A stretch of DNA of 64,000 nt from Paenibacillus sp. yr247 (GCF_900103825.1 NZ_FNIF01000002.1:837099-901098); one strand, 5' to 3'. Shown: positions 26,316 to 35,866, counted from the stretch's first letter. Notes: generated from the letters alone by a model not told the origin. Translations and numbers: made by a program.

Positions 26316-26332
26316 GTTCATAAACGTAATGA

Positions 26333-26357
26333 AAGGGTGTCCTAAGGCACCCTTTTT
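26333..26357 (+). terminator. Intrinsic terminator
   Basis: AAGGGTG-TCCTAAG-GCACCCTT followed by TTT, 18 bp after the frameshifted gene. Confidence 0.85.
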
Positions 26358-26475
26358 CGAATTGGACGAAGACTTAACCTAAATTTGATATTTGAAAATA
26401 TTCCCATTACTCATTCTTGTATTATATAATACAGTTTGAACATTATTTGTAATTACATATGAGATAGGTGGGTCA

Positions 26476-27474
26476 ATGAGTATGGCAAAAACAATGAAAG
26501 CCGCGCTGATCAAGTCATACAGCGGGGTTTCAGGAATTGAGTTCGGTGAAACGCTGATTCCAGAGATAGATAGTAACGAAGTACTCATCAAAGTTCACAC
26601 GGCCTCCATTAACCCAGCCGACTTATTATTTCTTCATGGGAATTATGGCATTACGCGAGCATTGCCCTCTGTTGGTGGGATGGAAGGATGCGGTACGGTC
26701 GTCGCAACAGGGAATAGTCTCATAGCACGTATGTTAAAAGGGAAGCGTGTAGCCTTTGTTTCTGAGGTTTTCGGCTCCTGGTCGGAATATACGAAGGCAA
26801 GCGCTATGACCTGTATGGTCCTGCCTGACCACGTATCGGACGAGCAGGGTGCTGTCTTCTTCGTGAATCCAGCGAGTGCCATGGCGATGGTGAAGATAGC
26901 CAAGCAGCACAAATCCAAAGCGATCGTTCAAACGGCTGGTGCCAGCGCACTCGGCAGAATCTTAATGAAACTCGGCAAAGCGCAAGGTATTCCTGTTATT
27001 AGTGTTGTCCGCAAAGAAGAACAGGAGCATCTCCTAAGAGAAATCGGCGGACAGTATGTCGTTAACAGCAGCTCGTCAACCTTCGAGGAGGAATTGAAGA
27101 GAAAGTCTCATGAGCTGGGTGCTTCGGTGTGTTTTGATGCCGTAGGCGGCGATTTGACAGGCCGAGTGCTTTCGGCACTCCCGGATGGTTCATCCCTCTT
27201 TCAATACGGTCTACTAGGAGGAAACACGACAACGATCAATGCCGATGATCTTGTTTTCCGCAAGAAGCGTATAAGCGGGTTCTGGGCTTCCGATTGGGTG
27301 AAAACACAATCTATCTTTGAACTTCTAGCGCTGCAAGGCTCGATGAAAAAATCGATCGGATCGCATATCCAAACCGAGATCAGCCAAACCTTCCCGTTGA
27401 ATCAAACTGTTGAGGCCATCCAGCAGTATGCGGTAAATATGACTTCAGGGAAAGTGCTTTTGCAGCCTGTATAG
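26476..27474 (+). CDS. Zinc-independent MDR-type alcohol dehydrogenase / quinone oxidoreductase
   Basis: 332 residues, medium-chain dehydrogenase/reductase. GroES-like N-terminal domain (VLIKVHTASINPADLLFLHG, with GGMEGCGTVV near 65), then a Rossmann domain around 140-260 (TAGASALGRILMKLGKAQG). The structural and catalytic zinc cysteines of classic alcohol dehydrogenases are absent, placing it with quinone or enoyl reductases using NADPH. The ATG at 26476 follows TAGGTGG. Single gene with terminator. Substrate unknown. Confidence 0.87.
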   Translation: MSMAKTMKAALIKSYSGVSGIEFGETLIPEIDSNEVLIKVHTASINPADLLFLHGNYGITRALPSVGGMEGCGTVVATGNSLIARMLKGKRVAFVSEVFGSWSEYTKASAMTCMVLPDHVSDEQGAVFFVNPASAMAMVKIAKQHKSKAIVQTAGASALGRILMKLGKAQGIPVISVVRKEEQEHLLREIGGQYVVNSSSSTFEEELKRKSHELGASVCFDAVGGDLTGRVLSALPDGSSLFQYGLLGGNTTTINADDLVFRKKRISGFWASDWVKTQSIFELLALQGSMKKSIGSHIQTEISQTFPLNQTVEAIQQYAVNMTSGKVLLQPV

Positions 27475-27487
27475 AGCTGATAATAAG

Positions 27488-27528
27488 AACAAGCGCATGC
27501 GCCAAGTTGGCAGCATACGCTTGTTTGA
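27488..27528 (+). terminator. Intrinsic terminator, convergent genes
   Basis: AACAAGCG / CGCTTGTT arms with an inner GCGCCAAGTTGGCAGC region, then TTTGATT. Confidence 0.65.
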
Positions 27529-27546
27529 TTGATACCGCCTTAAACG

Positions 27547-28728
27547 CTAGCTAACCTTTAATTTGGATACCAACTTGCTAATCGTAGTGCCCTGAATCAA
27601 AAGAGAAAAGACCACATTGCTAAAAGTCATGGCTAACAACAAATCCCGGCCTTCAAAGGAGGGTGAAATACTCAAGATCAGCGCAATGGATAAGGAACCC
27701 TTCAGCCCGCCCCAAGCAATAATCGGCTTCCAAGCACTTGGGATCGAACGGTCCATGAGCAGACTAACATAGACTGCAATAAATCTCGCAACGATAACGA
27801 TTAGAATGCTCCCGCCAATCTCCAACCATTTGTCCGTAAAATTAATATTCGAAATTTCTAGCCCTACCATTAGGAAGATTAACGCATTGGCTATAAAAGC
27901 AATCGTTTCCCAAAAGGAGTCCATCTTCTCAAGTGTAAGATCTGACATTCCGATTTTTTTCCCATAAGTCCCTAAGAGCAACCCGGCAAATACGACGGAG
28001 ATCACCCCAGATAGGTGAAACATTTCTGCGATTTCAAAGACCCCGTAGAACAGAACGATGGAAAGCCCGATTTCTACCAAGTAATTATCGATTTTCGCAG
28101 TAATTTTCGAGGCAATGAACCCTCCCGCCACACCAATGATTATGCCGCCGAGGACCACCTTGACGAACGCCAAAGACCCTACCATGATCCCCGAAATACT
28201 GAGCACCGTAGTAACGGCTGCAATCTTGAATAATACAACGGCCACACCATCATTGGCTAGGCTTTCCCCTTCAACGATCGTGGATAACTTATGATTTAAT
28301 CCCATGGTTTTAAATATACTTAACACCGACACAGGGTCTGTCGCGGCCATAAGTGCCCCAAACACAAGGGATTTCTGCAAAGAAAGACCTAATAGAACGT
28401 TACAAAGTCCAGCGATAAGTACAAAAGTAATGAACGTGCCTAACAAAGACAGTAAAAGAATCGGTCGCTTATTGGCTTTTAATTCTTGAAAATGCAGCTT
28501 CAGTGCCGCATCCCCAATTAAAGCAGACAGAAAAATAAGAATAACAGCGGTTTGAAAAACGTGATCTGAAGCGACATGCGTTTTGATATCTTTCAGTGCG
28601 GGAATCGGTATGATCCCTAGCAGAAGCCCGGCTATTACAAGCAAAGTTGGATATGGTTGCTTCAACTTATCCGCTATAAAGGCGATTGCCACTGCAATAG
28701 CCAGCAATACTAGCCAGTACTGGATCAT
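27547..28728 (-). CDS. CPA1-family cation:proton antiporter (NhaP-like)
   Basis: 393 residues with about 12 membrane helices, exchanging Na+ or K+ for H+ across the cell membrane. Family landmarks: the GALMAATDPVSVLSIFKTMG stretch near 130 (ATDPV) and EGESLANDGVAVVLFKIAA near 155 (the ND pair of the ion site). No C-terminal cytoplasmic TrkA-C/RCK domain is present, in contrast to K+/H+ forms such as CpaA. The ATG follows GGGAGG. It is separate from but close to the K+ uptake genes, so a K+ or Na+ efflux role fits. Ion choice cannot be read from sequence. Confidence 0.88.
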   Translation of the reverse strand: MIQYWLVLLAIAVAIAFIADKLKQPYPTLLVIAGLLLGIIPIPALKDIKTHVASDHVFQTAVILIFLSALIGDAALKLHFQELKANKRPILLLSLLGTFITFVLIAGLCNVLLGLSLQKSLVFGALMAATDPVSVLSIFKTMGLNHKLSTIVEGESLANDGVAVVLFKIAAVTTVLSISGIMVGSLAFVKVVLGGIIIGVAGGFIASKITAKIDNYLVEIGLSIVLFYGVFEIAEMFHLSGVISVVFAGLLLGTYGKKIGMSDLTLEKMDSFWETIAFIANALIFLMVGLEISNINFTDKWLEIGGSILIVIVARFIAVYVSLLMDRSIPSAWKPIIAWGGLKGSLSIALILSISPSFEGRDLLLAMTFSNVVFSLLIQGTTISKLVSKLKVS

Positions 28729-28761
28729 TGGATCCTCCCTCTAATTCATTTTCAAAACATC

Positions 28762-28798
28762 AAGCGGATTCGACCTCATTCCGACAACGAATCCGCTT
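28762..28798 (-). terminator. Terminator of the RNase J gene
   Basis: AAGCGGATTCG / CGAATCCGCTT with a 15-base loop and a weak T-rich tail on the minus strand. Confidence 0.6.
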
Positions 28799-28805
28799 GG
28801 TATGA

Positions 28806-30473
28806 TTAGAATTCCGTAATTATCGTGAGAATGATGGGTCTCCTACCGGTTTTTTCATAAAAGTAACGTCCTAATACTTCTTTCACATTGATTTTAAGCG
28901 CATTCCATTGGTTCACTTTCTCTGCTTGCAGCCTGTTTATCGTTTCTGCTGCCAGTATACTCGCTTGATCGATCAAATCTTCCAACTCTCGTACATAGAC
29001 AAAGCCACGGGAGATGATATCAGGACCCGACAAAATCTTGCCGTCGGTTTTACTAAGCAGGATGACCACAATTAAAATTCCTTCTTCGGAAAGCTGTTTA
29101 CGGTCACGTAAAACAATGTTCCCCACATCTCCTAAACCATCGACAAGGGTATTTCCCGCGGTGACTTTACGGCTTTGAGTTGCCGCCTCCTCTTTGATAT
29201 CCACGACATCCCCGTTATTCAGAATAAAAATATTAGCCGGGTCTATGCCAACTGCTTCGGCTAATTTACGGTGCTGATGCAGCATTCTAAACTCTCCGTG
29301 AATAGGAATAAAATACCTCGGTTTCATGAGCGTCAGCATTAATTTCAGCTCTTCTTGGCTGCCATGTCCAGAAACGTGCATGCCTGTAACTGAGCTTGAG
29401 CCATAAATCACTTCAGCTCCGAGGCTAAATAGATTGTCTACGGTACGCGAGACATTGCGTTCATTTCCCGGAATCGGGGATGAAGATAAAATAACCGTGT
29501 CTCCGCGCATGATTTCTACCTGTCGATAATTGGAACGAGATAAGCGGGATAATGCAGCCATCGGTTCTCCCTGACTACCGGTACATAGGATCGCTATCCG
29601 ATCAGAAGGCAGACGATCAACTTCTCCCGCCTCGACCAGCATCCCTTCAGGGACAGTTAGATAGCCCAGCTCGGAAGCAATTCTCACTACATTCACCATA
29701 CTACGGCCTAGTAAGGCTAATTTTCGATTCGTAGCCTCAGCGGCATCAATCACTTGCTGAAGTCTATGAACATTAGAGGCAAAAGTTGCTATGAACACTT
29801 TCTGCTTCGCTTTGTGGAATGCCTCTTCAATATGCTTACCTACATTACTTTCAGAAGGTGTGAAGCCAGGGCGCTCTGCATTCGTACTTTCTGAGAGTAG
29901 AAGTAAAACACCCTTCTGCCCAATCTCCGCCATCTTATGAATATCCGGGTATTGATTGTTGACCGGGGTCAAATCAAATTTGAAATCTCCCGTATGTACG
30001 ACTGTTCCTTCAGGGGTATGAAACACAACCCCCAGGCAATCAGGGATACTATGGTTTGTTTTGAAAAAGGTTGAAGTGATATTCCCAAGCTCAATTTTCG
30101 AATTCGAGTCAATCTCCATTAATTCCGTATCTGCAAGCAGCCCCGCCTCTCTCAGTTTACCTTCAATGAGCCCTAGCGTTAACCGAGTTGCAAATATCGG
30201 CATATTCAATTGTCTTCGAATGTAAGGAATGCCCCCGATATGATCTTCATGTCCGTGGGTGATAATCAAAGCGCGGACTTTATCACTATTCTCAAGCAAG
30301 TAGGTAATGTCGGGAACGATTAAATCAATGCCGAGCAAGCTTTCATCCGGAAACTTGGAACCGCAATCAATAACAATGATATCATTTTCATATTGTACCA
30401 CATACATGTTTTTACCAATCTCATTGATGCCGCCTAAGGAGAAAACAGATAATTGACGATCTTTCTTGCCCAC
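28806..30473 (-). CDS. rnj: Ribonuclease J
   Basis: 555 residues, exactly the length of B. subtilis RNase J1 and J2. Metallo-beta-lactamase/beta-CASP enzyme with 5'-3' exonuclease and endonuclease action in mRNA decay and rRNA processing. The Zn motif ITHGHEDHIGGIPY is near 72-85, HTGDFKFDLTP near 162, and the beta-CASP motif GSQGEPMAALSR near 315, with HVSGHGSQEE and PIHGEFR near 370-390. All active-site residues are present, so it is of the catalytically able J1 type. The upstream region shows only a weak GGAGGC-like site before the ATG at 30473. It is monocistronic between the antiporter and kdpE. Confidence 0.95.
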   Translation of the reverse strand: MGKKDRQLSVFSLGGINEIGKNMYVVQYENDIIVIDCGSKFPDESLLGIDLIVPDITYLLENSDKVRALIITHGHEDHIGGIPYIRRQLNMPIFATRLTLGLIEGKLREAGLLADTELMEIDSNSKIELGNITSTFFKTNHSIPDCLGVVFHTPEGTVVHTGDFKFDLTPVNNQYPDIHKMAEIGQKGVLLLLSESTNAERPGFTPSESNVGKHIEEAFHKAKQKVFIATFASNVHRLQQVIDAAEATNRKLALLGRSMVNVVRIASELGYLTVPEGMLVEAGEVDRLPSDRIAILCTGSQGEPMAALSRLSRSNYRQVEIMRGDTVILSSSPIPGNERNVSRTVDNLFSLGAEVIYGSSSVTGMHVSGHGSQEELKLMLTLMKPRYFIPIHGEFRMLHQHRKLAEAVGIDPANIFILNNGDVVDIKEEAATQSRKVTAGNTLVDGLGDVGNIVLRDRKQLSEEGILIVVILLSKTDGKILSGPDIISRGFVYVRELEDLIDQASILAAETINRLQAEKVNQWNALKINVKEVLGRYFYEKTGRRPIILTIITEF

Positions 30474-30555
30474 CGAATAAGCCTCCCCATTATTTCATAT
30501 TTTGCATTAATTTTTCCATAATAGCGGTTACCTATACTGAGATTCTCTTGAAGCA

Positions 30556-30602
30556 ATAAAGAACCTCCAAAACCACGATGATAGTGGAAATGGAGGCTCT
30601 TT
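30556..30602 (-). terminator. Terminator of the kdp operon
   Basis: On the minus strand AGAGCCTCCA...TGGAGGTTCT with inner CCAC/CGTGG, then TTATTG. It lies about 75 bp past kdpE. It is similar in sequence to the hairpin at 16128-16170. Confidence 0.8.
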
Positions 30603-30675
30603 ATATCGTTTTTTACTATAGTATCGGTGCTCGCAAGCTGAAGAGCGAGAATTAACTGGCAGATGAAAGCCTAGC

Positions 30676-31383
30676 CTACTCCTGCCAAGCAAACCGGTAT
30701 CCAATCCCCGGCTCCGTAAGGATATATTTGGGCCTTGTCGGATCCTCCTCGATCTTTTTCCTTAAATGACCGACATAAACCCTTAGATACTGGCTATCTG
30801 ATTCATACTGTGAACCGCCCCAAACTTGTTTAAGCAATTGACGATGCGTCATCACGCGTCCGGCATTTAGGGCAAGCACTTTTAACAAATCATATTCGGT
30901 TGGTGTCAATTTGAGTTTCTCATTATCCAGCTCTACGCTTCGTTGGGATAAATCAATGACTAAACTCCCTAGTTTCAGCACCGGTTCGTCCTGCGTTTTG
31001 GCAATATGCCGTAAAGCAACACGCATGCGGGCCATAAATTCCCCCATGCCAAACGGCTTCGTCACATAATCGTCAGCTCCGCGGTCTAAAGCAGCCACCT
31101 TATCCTGTTCCTGATCTTGGGCGGTAAGTATAATGATAGGAACCTGCGACCATTCACGAATGTGCCTCAGTACCTCCATCCCCGTCATATCAGGCAAGCC
31201 CAGGTCTAATACAATGAGATCAGGACGTACCATCGTTGCCTGAAGCAAACCCTCTTGTCCAGTGGCGGCTTCAGCCGCTTCAAAGCCATGCGCATTTAAG
31301 GTAACTCGCAATAATTTACGTATTTGCGGTTCGTCATCAATGATTAAGATTTTCGCTCCTGAAGTTGTCATGTCCATTCCCAT
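30676..31383 (-). CDS. kdpE: KdpE response regulator
   Basis: 235 residues, OmpR/PhoB type. Receiver domain 10-120 with ILIIDDEPQIRKLL, phospho-acceptor Asp in LIVLDLGLPDMTG near 58, and Lys in DDYVTKPFG near 108. The C-terminal winged helix (140-233) has LTPTEYDLLKVLALNAGRV and ESDSQYLRVYVGHLRKKIE, the KdpE pattern. It overlaps the end of the kinase gene by 47 bp, so translation is coupled. It is expected to bind the TTTATAC-rich boxes found upstream of the kdp operon, corA and the gene at 52063. Last gene of the operon. Confidence 0.95.
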   Translation of the reverse strand: MGMDMTTSGAKILIIDDEPQIRKLLRVTLNAHGFEAAEAATGQEGLLQATMVRPDLIVLDLGLPDMTGMEVLRHIREWSQVPIIILTAQDQEQDKVAALDRGADDYVTKPFGMGEFMARMRVALRHIAKTQDEPVLKLGSLVIDLSQRSVELDNEKLKLTPTEYDLLKVLALNAGRVMTHRQLLKQVWGGSQYESDSQYLRVYVGHLRKKIEEDPTRPKYILTEPGIGYRFAWQE

Positions 31384-32899
31384 CTTTCTCAGCGAATTGT
31401 AAAGGTAAGCTTATACTAATAGCCGTACCCCGATTTTCGTTTTTCGTCGCAGCAATGTGCCCGCCATGTGCTTCCACAATACTTTTACAGATGGCAAGGC
31501 CTAGTCCTGTTCCGGGGATATGCTTGGTTAAATTACCTCTATAAAACTTTTCAAATACCATTTCAAAATCGCTGGGAGCAATGCCTGTTCCCTCATCCTT
31601 AATGGTCAATTCAAGCATTTCTCGGTTTTGTCCCGCTTCGATCACGATTTCGCTGCCTTCCGGCGAATACTTGATCGCATTACTGATCACATTGATCAGC
31701 ACTTGTTCGATAAGAACTTCATCCAAGGGAATAGAGGGAAGCTCAGGAGCAAGTCGAATGCTTACCTTTCTTTGCTGCAAAGAATCTCTCAGCTGCGCTA
31801 GCGCTACACCCACAACATCCTCGATGCCGCACCACTCTTTATTTAAACGCATCATACCGCTCTCAATCCGAACCATTCCCAGTAAGTTGCCTACCAGCCT
31901 ATTCATCCGTGTGGATCCCTCACGAATCGTAAGCAATAACTCTCGTCGATCTTCAGGACTAAATACGTCCTCGCCTTCTAGAAGTCCGGTTACGGAGCCA
32001 ATGATCGTTGCCAGTGGAGTTCGCAATTCGTGGGAAAGGGAGTCCAGCAGCGCAGTTCGCAGTTTTTCCGATTCGGCAGTCAGCTGCGCTACTTTCGCTT
32101 CATTGGCAAGTTTAACGCGAGATATCGCAACGGCTACCAGATCCGAGAGTGCTTCGATGATCCGAATAAGCTCCGGCATATCCGACATGTTTCTATCCCC
32201 AACATGTACAGTTAATACACCGTGCACTTGACGATCTGTAGCTAAGGGGACGTGAAGATCCGATGACTCTCGCAAGGTTTGTGTACCTCTACCTGCGCGC
32301 GTATTATGTTTGTAAACCCAAGCAGCGATGGACAAGTGCGATTCATCGCTGGCCCAAGCTTCACCCTCCTTCGAATAGGCTTCAAGCTGCTGTTCGCCCA
32401 TCTGGTTTGGTAAAAGGATCGCAGCCTTAGCATCCAGCGTATCGGAAACATGCTGAACAATCTGAATCAGTAAAACGTCTAAGTCTGAAATCGCTGTAAT
32501 CTTACGACTTAACGCATACAGTGCAGCTGTGCTCGCTTCTTTCTGTTGTGCTTGATGGAATTGACTCCGCAGCTTTGAAGCAAGACTTGCTGTAAGGGCA
32601 GCCACACTTAAGAATACAATAAATGAAAGAATATAACGTAAATCGGCAACCGTTAGACTGAGGGTAGGAGGAACAAAAAAGAAATCAAAGGTCAAAACTC
32701 CTAATCCCGCAGCGAAAAAGGATGGTCCCCTCCCCCATCGCACAGCACTAAACAGAACAGGAAATAAGTACAGAAGCGAAATATTTACTAAATCGAAATA
32801 AAGATCAAAAGCTTTTAAAAGGATCGTTAGTAGGGCAATAAAAAGAGCTGTATTCAAATATGACTTCCAGCTTACCAATTCATCTGTTTTATTCATCAT
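31337..32899 (-). CDS. KdpD, C-terminal half: membrane sensor histidine kinase (separate polypeptide)
   Basis: 520 residues. Four membrane helices of the KdpD/DUF4118 type (about 14-110), a GAF-like domain (about 145-270), the phospho-acceptor His in DSLSHELRTPLATIIGS near 290, and the ATPase domain with NVISNAIKYSPEG, KDEGTGI and GTGLGLAICKSIVEAHGG. In most bacteria this is fused to the KdpD/USP sensory part in one protein of about 900 residues. Here that part is encoded by the preceding gene, whose stop lies 4 bp from this ATG. The two must work as a complex, with this half phosphorylating KdpE. There is no sign of recent breakage: start, ribosome binding site and both termini are clean. 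Confidence 0.92.
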   Translation of the reverse strand: MMNKTDELVSWKSYLNTALFIALLTILLKAFDLYFDLVNISLLYLFPVLFSAVRWGRGPSFFAAGLGVLTFDFFFVPPTLSLTVADLRYILSFIVFLSVAALTASLASKLRSQFHQAQQKEASTAALYALSRKITAISDLDVLLIQIVQHVSDTLDAKAAILLPNQMGEQQLEAYSKEGEAWASDESHLSIAAWVYKHNTRAGRGTQTLRESSDLHVPLATDRQVHGVLTVHVGDRNMSDMPELIRIIEALSDLVAVAISRVKLANEAKVAQLTAESEKLRTALLDSLSHELRTPLATIIGSVTGLLEGEDVFSPEDRRELLLTIREGSTRMNRLVGNLLGMVRIESGMMRLNKEWCGIEDVVGVALAQLRDSLQQRKVSIRLAPELPSIPLDEVLIEQVLINVISNAIKYSPEGSEIVIEAGQNREMLELTIKDEGTGIAPSDFEMVFEKFYRGNLTKHIPGTGLGLAICKSIVEAHGGHIAATKNENRGTAISISLPLQFAEKDGNGHDNFRSENLNH

Positions 32900-32903
32900 G
32901 TCA

Positions 32904-35198
32904 TCATTTTACCTTATTTCCCGATGTTTGCCACGTATCTGCAACTATCAGTACATCCATTTGACTGGCAAGCGGCAAAAGTTTTTTGACAACAGTGTCT
33001 TTCCATACGATGATTTGAGTAGCCCCCGCCTTACTTGCTTGAGAAGCAAACACTTCTGGGATTTGGTTACGACTCACCACCTCCTGATACGAAAACTCGC
33101 CTCCCAACCTAACGGTCAGCTTCTCTAAAGCCTCTATCTTTTGTTTCCACTCCTCTGCATTTCCCATCGCAATAAAGCTTACGTACCAAGTCGCTTTAAG
33201 TCGATGCGCGATCCTGAAGCCCCGACGGATTAAGCGATCGGCTTGAGAGATCTCCGTGAGGCACACGTAAATAACCTCTTTTCTTCGCCATGGACCGCGA
33301 AGAGAACTCTTGCGCTCCATAGATTCCAATCGTTCATCTACATCATCAGCAATTTCGCGCAGCGCCAGCTCCCGTAAGGCGATCAAATTCCCAGTTTTAA
33401 AGAAATTATTCAACGCTTGATCTACCTTTGCCATCGCATAAACCTTGCCGTCTCTCATACGAAGCTGTAAAGCTTGGGGTGAAACGTCGATTAACTGTAC
33501 TTCATCCGCTGTACGAAGAATACTATCTGGAACGGTTTCACGAACCCGAATACCAGTAATATGTTCTACGGCATCATTTAAGCTCTCCAAGTGTTGAACG
33601 TTAACCGTTGCAATCACCGATATGCCAGCTTCCAAAATGTCCAGCACATCTTCATACCGTTTTTTATTCTGACTGCCGGGTACATTCGAATGCGCTAATT
33701 CATCAACCAAAATCACTTCAGGTCTTAGACGGATGATGGCTTCAGTATCCATTTCCTCAAGTCTAACACCTTGATATTGAATCTCTGCCCGCGGTATGAT
33801 GTCGAGTTCGCCAATCTGCCCGATTGTCTCTTTTCTCCCATGCGTTTCCAGTAATCCAATCTTTACATCAATCCCCTTTTTGAGCAGATCATTGCCTTCC
33901 CGCAGCATCGTGTACGTTTTACCTACGCCAGGGGCAGCTCCAATGTAGACTTTAAATCTGCCGCGTTTGATTTTTTCGATTTTCGCTTGGACTTCTTGCT
34001 TGCTCAGACGTTTATATGGGTAGGTTTCCTTCAGCGAGTGCATATGGGCAGGTAGAATGCGCTCACCCTTCTTAGAAGCAGTATCAGCAACCAAGTATAC
34101 ATCGATATTTTTGGTCCTTTTTAACACCCCGTTGATGACAGAGCCTTGTAAAAAAGTTTGCCATTGGGTTTGCCTAGAATGACCCAATACAATTCGCGTT
34201 ACTTTATGAGCGATGGCATAGTCCACCAATATTTTAGGGATACAGCGGCGGTGTCGAAGAGGCAACTCATCAAATTTGCCGCCTATTTTTTCAACAAGCT
34301 TCATGATGGACCTGCGAAAAGTGGCCGCTTCTTTGGTAAGTGATTTATTAAATTTACGCAGCGTAACCACAAGAAGATCACCATTCAATCGCTTTGCGAT
34401 CTGTTGTCCTCTGCGCACATAAATGGAACCGTTCCAATGATACTGTGTGGTTACTAGAATACGCTCTGTCGCCCCAGATGGACCCAGAAAACCCATTTGT
34501 TCTCGATGTTCTTCCAAAGAATCGTTCACGTCCTCCGCGACGAGACGAAGGGCTAGCTCTCTAAGCACACCTAAATTGCCTCGCTTAAATAAAGCTGAAT
34601 CCTTATTTCCCTTTACATGACCTTCTTCCAGTCGATTTAATATCATTTCCGGCGTTGCATCAATTAATCTAACCTCATCGGCCAGTTCTAGCGTATCTGA
34701 GGAAACACAGTGTCCCACTTCAATGCCTGTTAGTTTATGCGCAACCTCCATCGCCTCTTCCAGCTCATACACATTAACCGTAGTAATGACACTAATATTG
34801 TTAGAAAGTAAAAACTTGATATCATCCAACCTGGTTGGAAAGCGAGCGCTTGAGCGATTAAGATGGGCTAGCCCGTCTACAAGGACAACCTCCGGATTTC
34901 TTTCAATTAACGCATCCAAATTTAAATCTTTTTGATCGACCCCGTCTTTGATCCAATGAATGCTAGGTACCCTTTCCAAATCCCCCAATTGTTCCACGGT
35001 TTCCGGTCTTTGGAGCGTCGATACGGCACAAATGACTACATCAATCCCTTGCTGCTTGAGGTTATGCCCTTCCCGAAGCATATGATAGGTTTTACCGGAT
35101 CCGCTGACGGCACCAATATAAATTTTAAAGCTGCCGCGGTGCAGTTTGGAGATGGATAATAGGATCTCTTCCGGTGTTTTTCTTTTGAAACCATCCAA
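32904..35198 (-). CDS. KdpD sensory protein with two tandem KdpD+USP modules, lacking the kinase
   Basis: About 764 residues, cytoplasmic, no membrane helix. Module 1: KdpD domain with Walker A GAVSGSGKTYHML and altered Walker B LVDGLAHLNRSS, then a USP domain (TERILVTTQYHW). Module 2: KdpD domain with canonical GAAPGVGKTYTML and LVDELAHSNVPGS, then USP (EVIYVCLTEISQADRLIR). Canonical KdpD has one such pair fused to the kinase. In Staphylococcus the USP domain binds c-di-AMP, so two USP domains suggest doubled nucleotide or K+ input. I take the TTG at 35198 (MDGFKRKTPEE) since AAAGGAG precedes it; the ATG at 35246 sits in a hairpin loop. Confidence 0.88.
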   Translation of the reverse strand: MDGFKRKTPEEILLSISKLHRGSFKIYIGAVSGSGKTYHMLREGHNLKQQGIDVVICAVSTLQRPETVEQLGDLERVPSIHWIKDGVDQKDLNLDALIERNPEVVLVDGLAHLNRSSARFPTRLDDIKFLLSNNISVITTVNVYELEEAMEVAHKLTGIEVGHCVSSDTLELADEVRLIDATPEMILNRLEEGHVKGNKDSALFKRGNLGVLRELALRLVAEDVNDSLEEHREQMGFLGPSGATERILVTTQYHWNGSIYVRRGQQIAKRLNGDLLVVTLRKFNKSLTKEAATFRRSIMKLVEKIGGKFDELPLRHRRCIPKILVDYAIAHKVTRIVLGHSRQTQWQTFLQGSVINGVLKRTKNIDVYLVADTASKKGERILPAHMHSLKETYPYKRLSKQEVQAKIEKIKRGRFKVYIGAAPGVGKTYTMLREGNDLLKKGIDVKIGLLETHGRKETIGQIGELDIIPRAEIQYQGVRLEEMDTEAIIRLRPEVILVDELAHSNVPGSQNKKRYEDVLDILEAGISVIATVNVQHLESLNDAVEHITGIRVRETVPDSILRTADEVQLIDVSPQALQLRMRDGKVYAMAKVDQALNNFFKTGNLIALRELALREIADDVDERLESMERKSSLRGPWRRKEVIYVCLTEISQADRLIRRGFRIAHRLKATWYVSFIAMGNAEEWKQKIEALEKLTVRLGGEFSYQEVVSRNQIPEVFASQASKAGATQIIVWKDTVVKKLLPLASQMDVLIVADTWQTSGNKVK

Positions 35199-35236
35199 AT
35201 GGCAACATTCTCCTTTACCCCTAAAATGTGCAGAAA

Positions 35237-35261
35237 CCACTCTCATTATAAACGAGAGTGG
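35237..35261 (-). terminator. Hairpin between kdpC and kdpD, possible attenuator
   Basis: CCACTCTC-GTTTATAAT-GAGAGTGG followed by TTTCTG on the minus strand. The T-tract is weak, so partial termination would give less kdpDE than kdpFABC mRNA. Confidence 0.6.
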
Positions 35262-35274
35262 CTGCCTGCTTACT

Positions 35275-35838
35275 TTACAATTTCACTTGTTTCAGCAGTT
35301 CTATATTTAATTCGGTCACATTGACTCTAGGCTCTCCAAAAATCCCGAGCTGTCGTGTTATTGTAAGCTGGTCAACAAGATCATAGAGATTCTTCTCAGG
35401 AATCCCCGTTTCCATGCTAATTCTCGGCACTTGGGCTTTAGCCCCTTCCGGTGATAGATCCGGATCAAAACCGGAGCCGGAAACTGTTACTAAATCAGCC
35501 GGGATATCTGTTAGATTTGGATTCTCCTTTTTCAAGGCGTCAATCTGATCGGCAATTCCTTGCGCATAATCACTGGAAGCAACGGCCGTATTAGAGCCGG
35601 CTGAAGCGGTCGGATCATATTTGGCAGCGGATGCCCTTGGATGAAACAGCTTCGGAGACTCAAAATTCTGAGCCAGCAATTCCGAGCCAATCACGACACC
35701 GCCTGATTCTATAAGACTTCCATTCGCTTGTTTAGGGAATAAGACTTGAGCAACACCTGTCGTTGCCAATGGATAGATCAGCCCACAGATGATCATGAAC
35801 AATAAAGACATCCGAACAGCTATAAAAACCGATTTCAT
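35275..35838 (-). CDS. kdpC: KdpC, potassium-transporting ATPase subunit C
   Basis: 187 residues. One N-terminal membrane helix (about 7-28), then an extracytoplasmic domain. Conserved KdpC blocks are seen: SELLAQNFESPKLFHPRASA near 50, VSGSGFDPDLSPEGAKAQVPR near 118 (given here in part as GSGFDPDLSPEGA), and the C-terminal GEPRVNVTELN. It stabilises the KdpA-KdpB complex and assists K+ uptake. 28 bp after kdpB, same operon, clean start. Confidence 0.95.
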   Translation of the reverse strand: MKSVFIAVRMSLLFMIICGLIYPLATTGVAQVLFPKQANGSLIESGGVVIGSELLAQNFESPKLFHPRASAAKYDPTASAGSNTAVASSDYAQGIADQIDALKKENPNLTDIPADLVTVSGSGFDPDLSPEGAKAQVPRISMETGIPEKNLYDLVDQLTITRQLGIFGEPRVNVTELNIELLKQVKL

Positions 35839-35866
35839 AACGCAATCTCCTCGTTTCTCTTTCTCT

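Noticed and set aside
31581..32231. 216-codon open frame antisense to the KdpD kinase gene
   Set aside because: Ser/Thr-rich low-complexity product, the usual mirror of a coding strand; no start signal.
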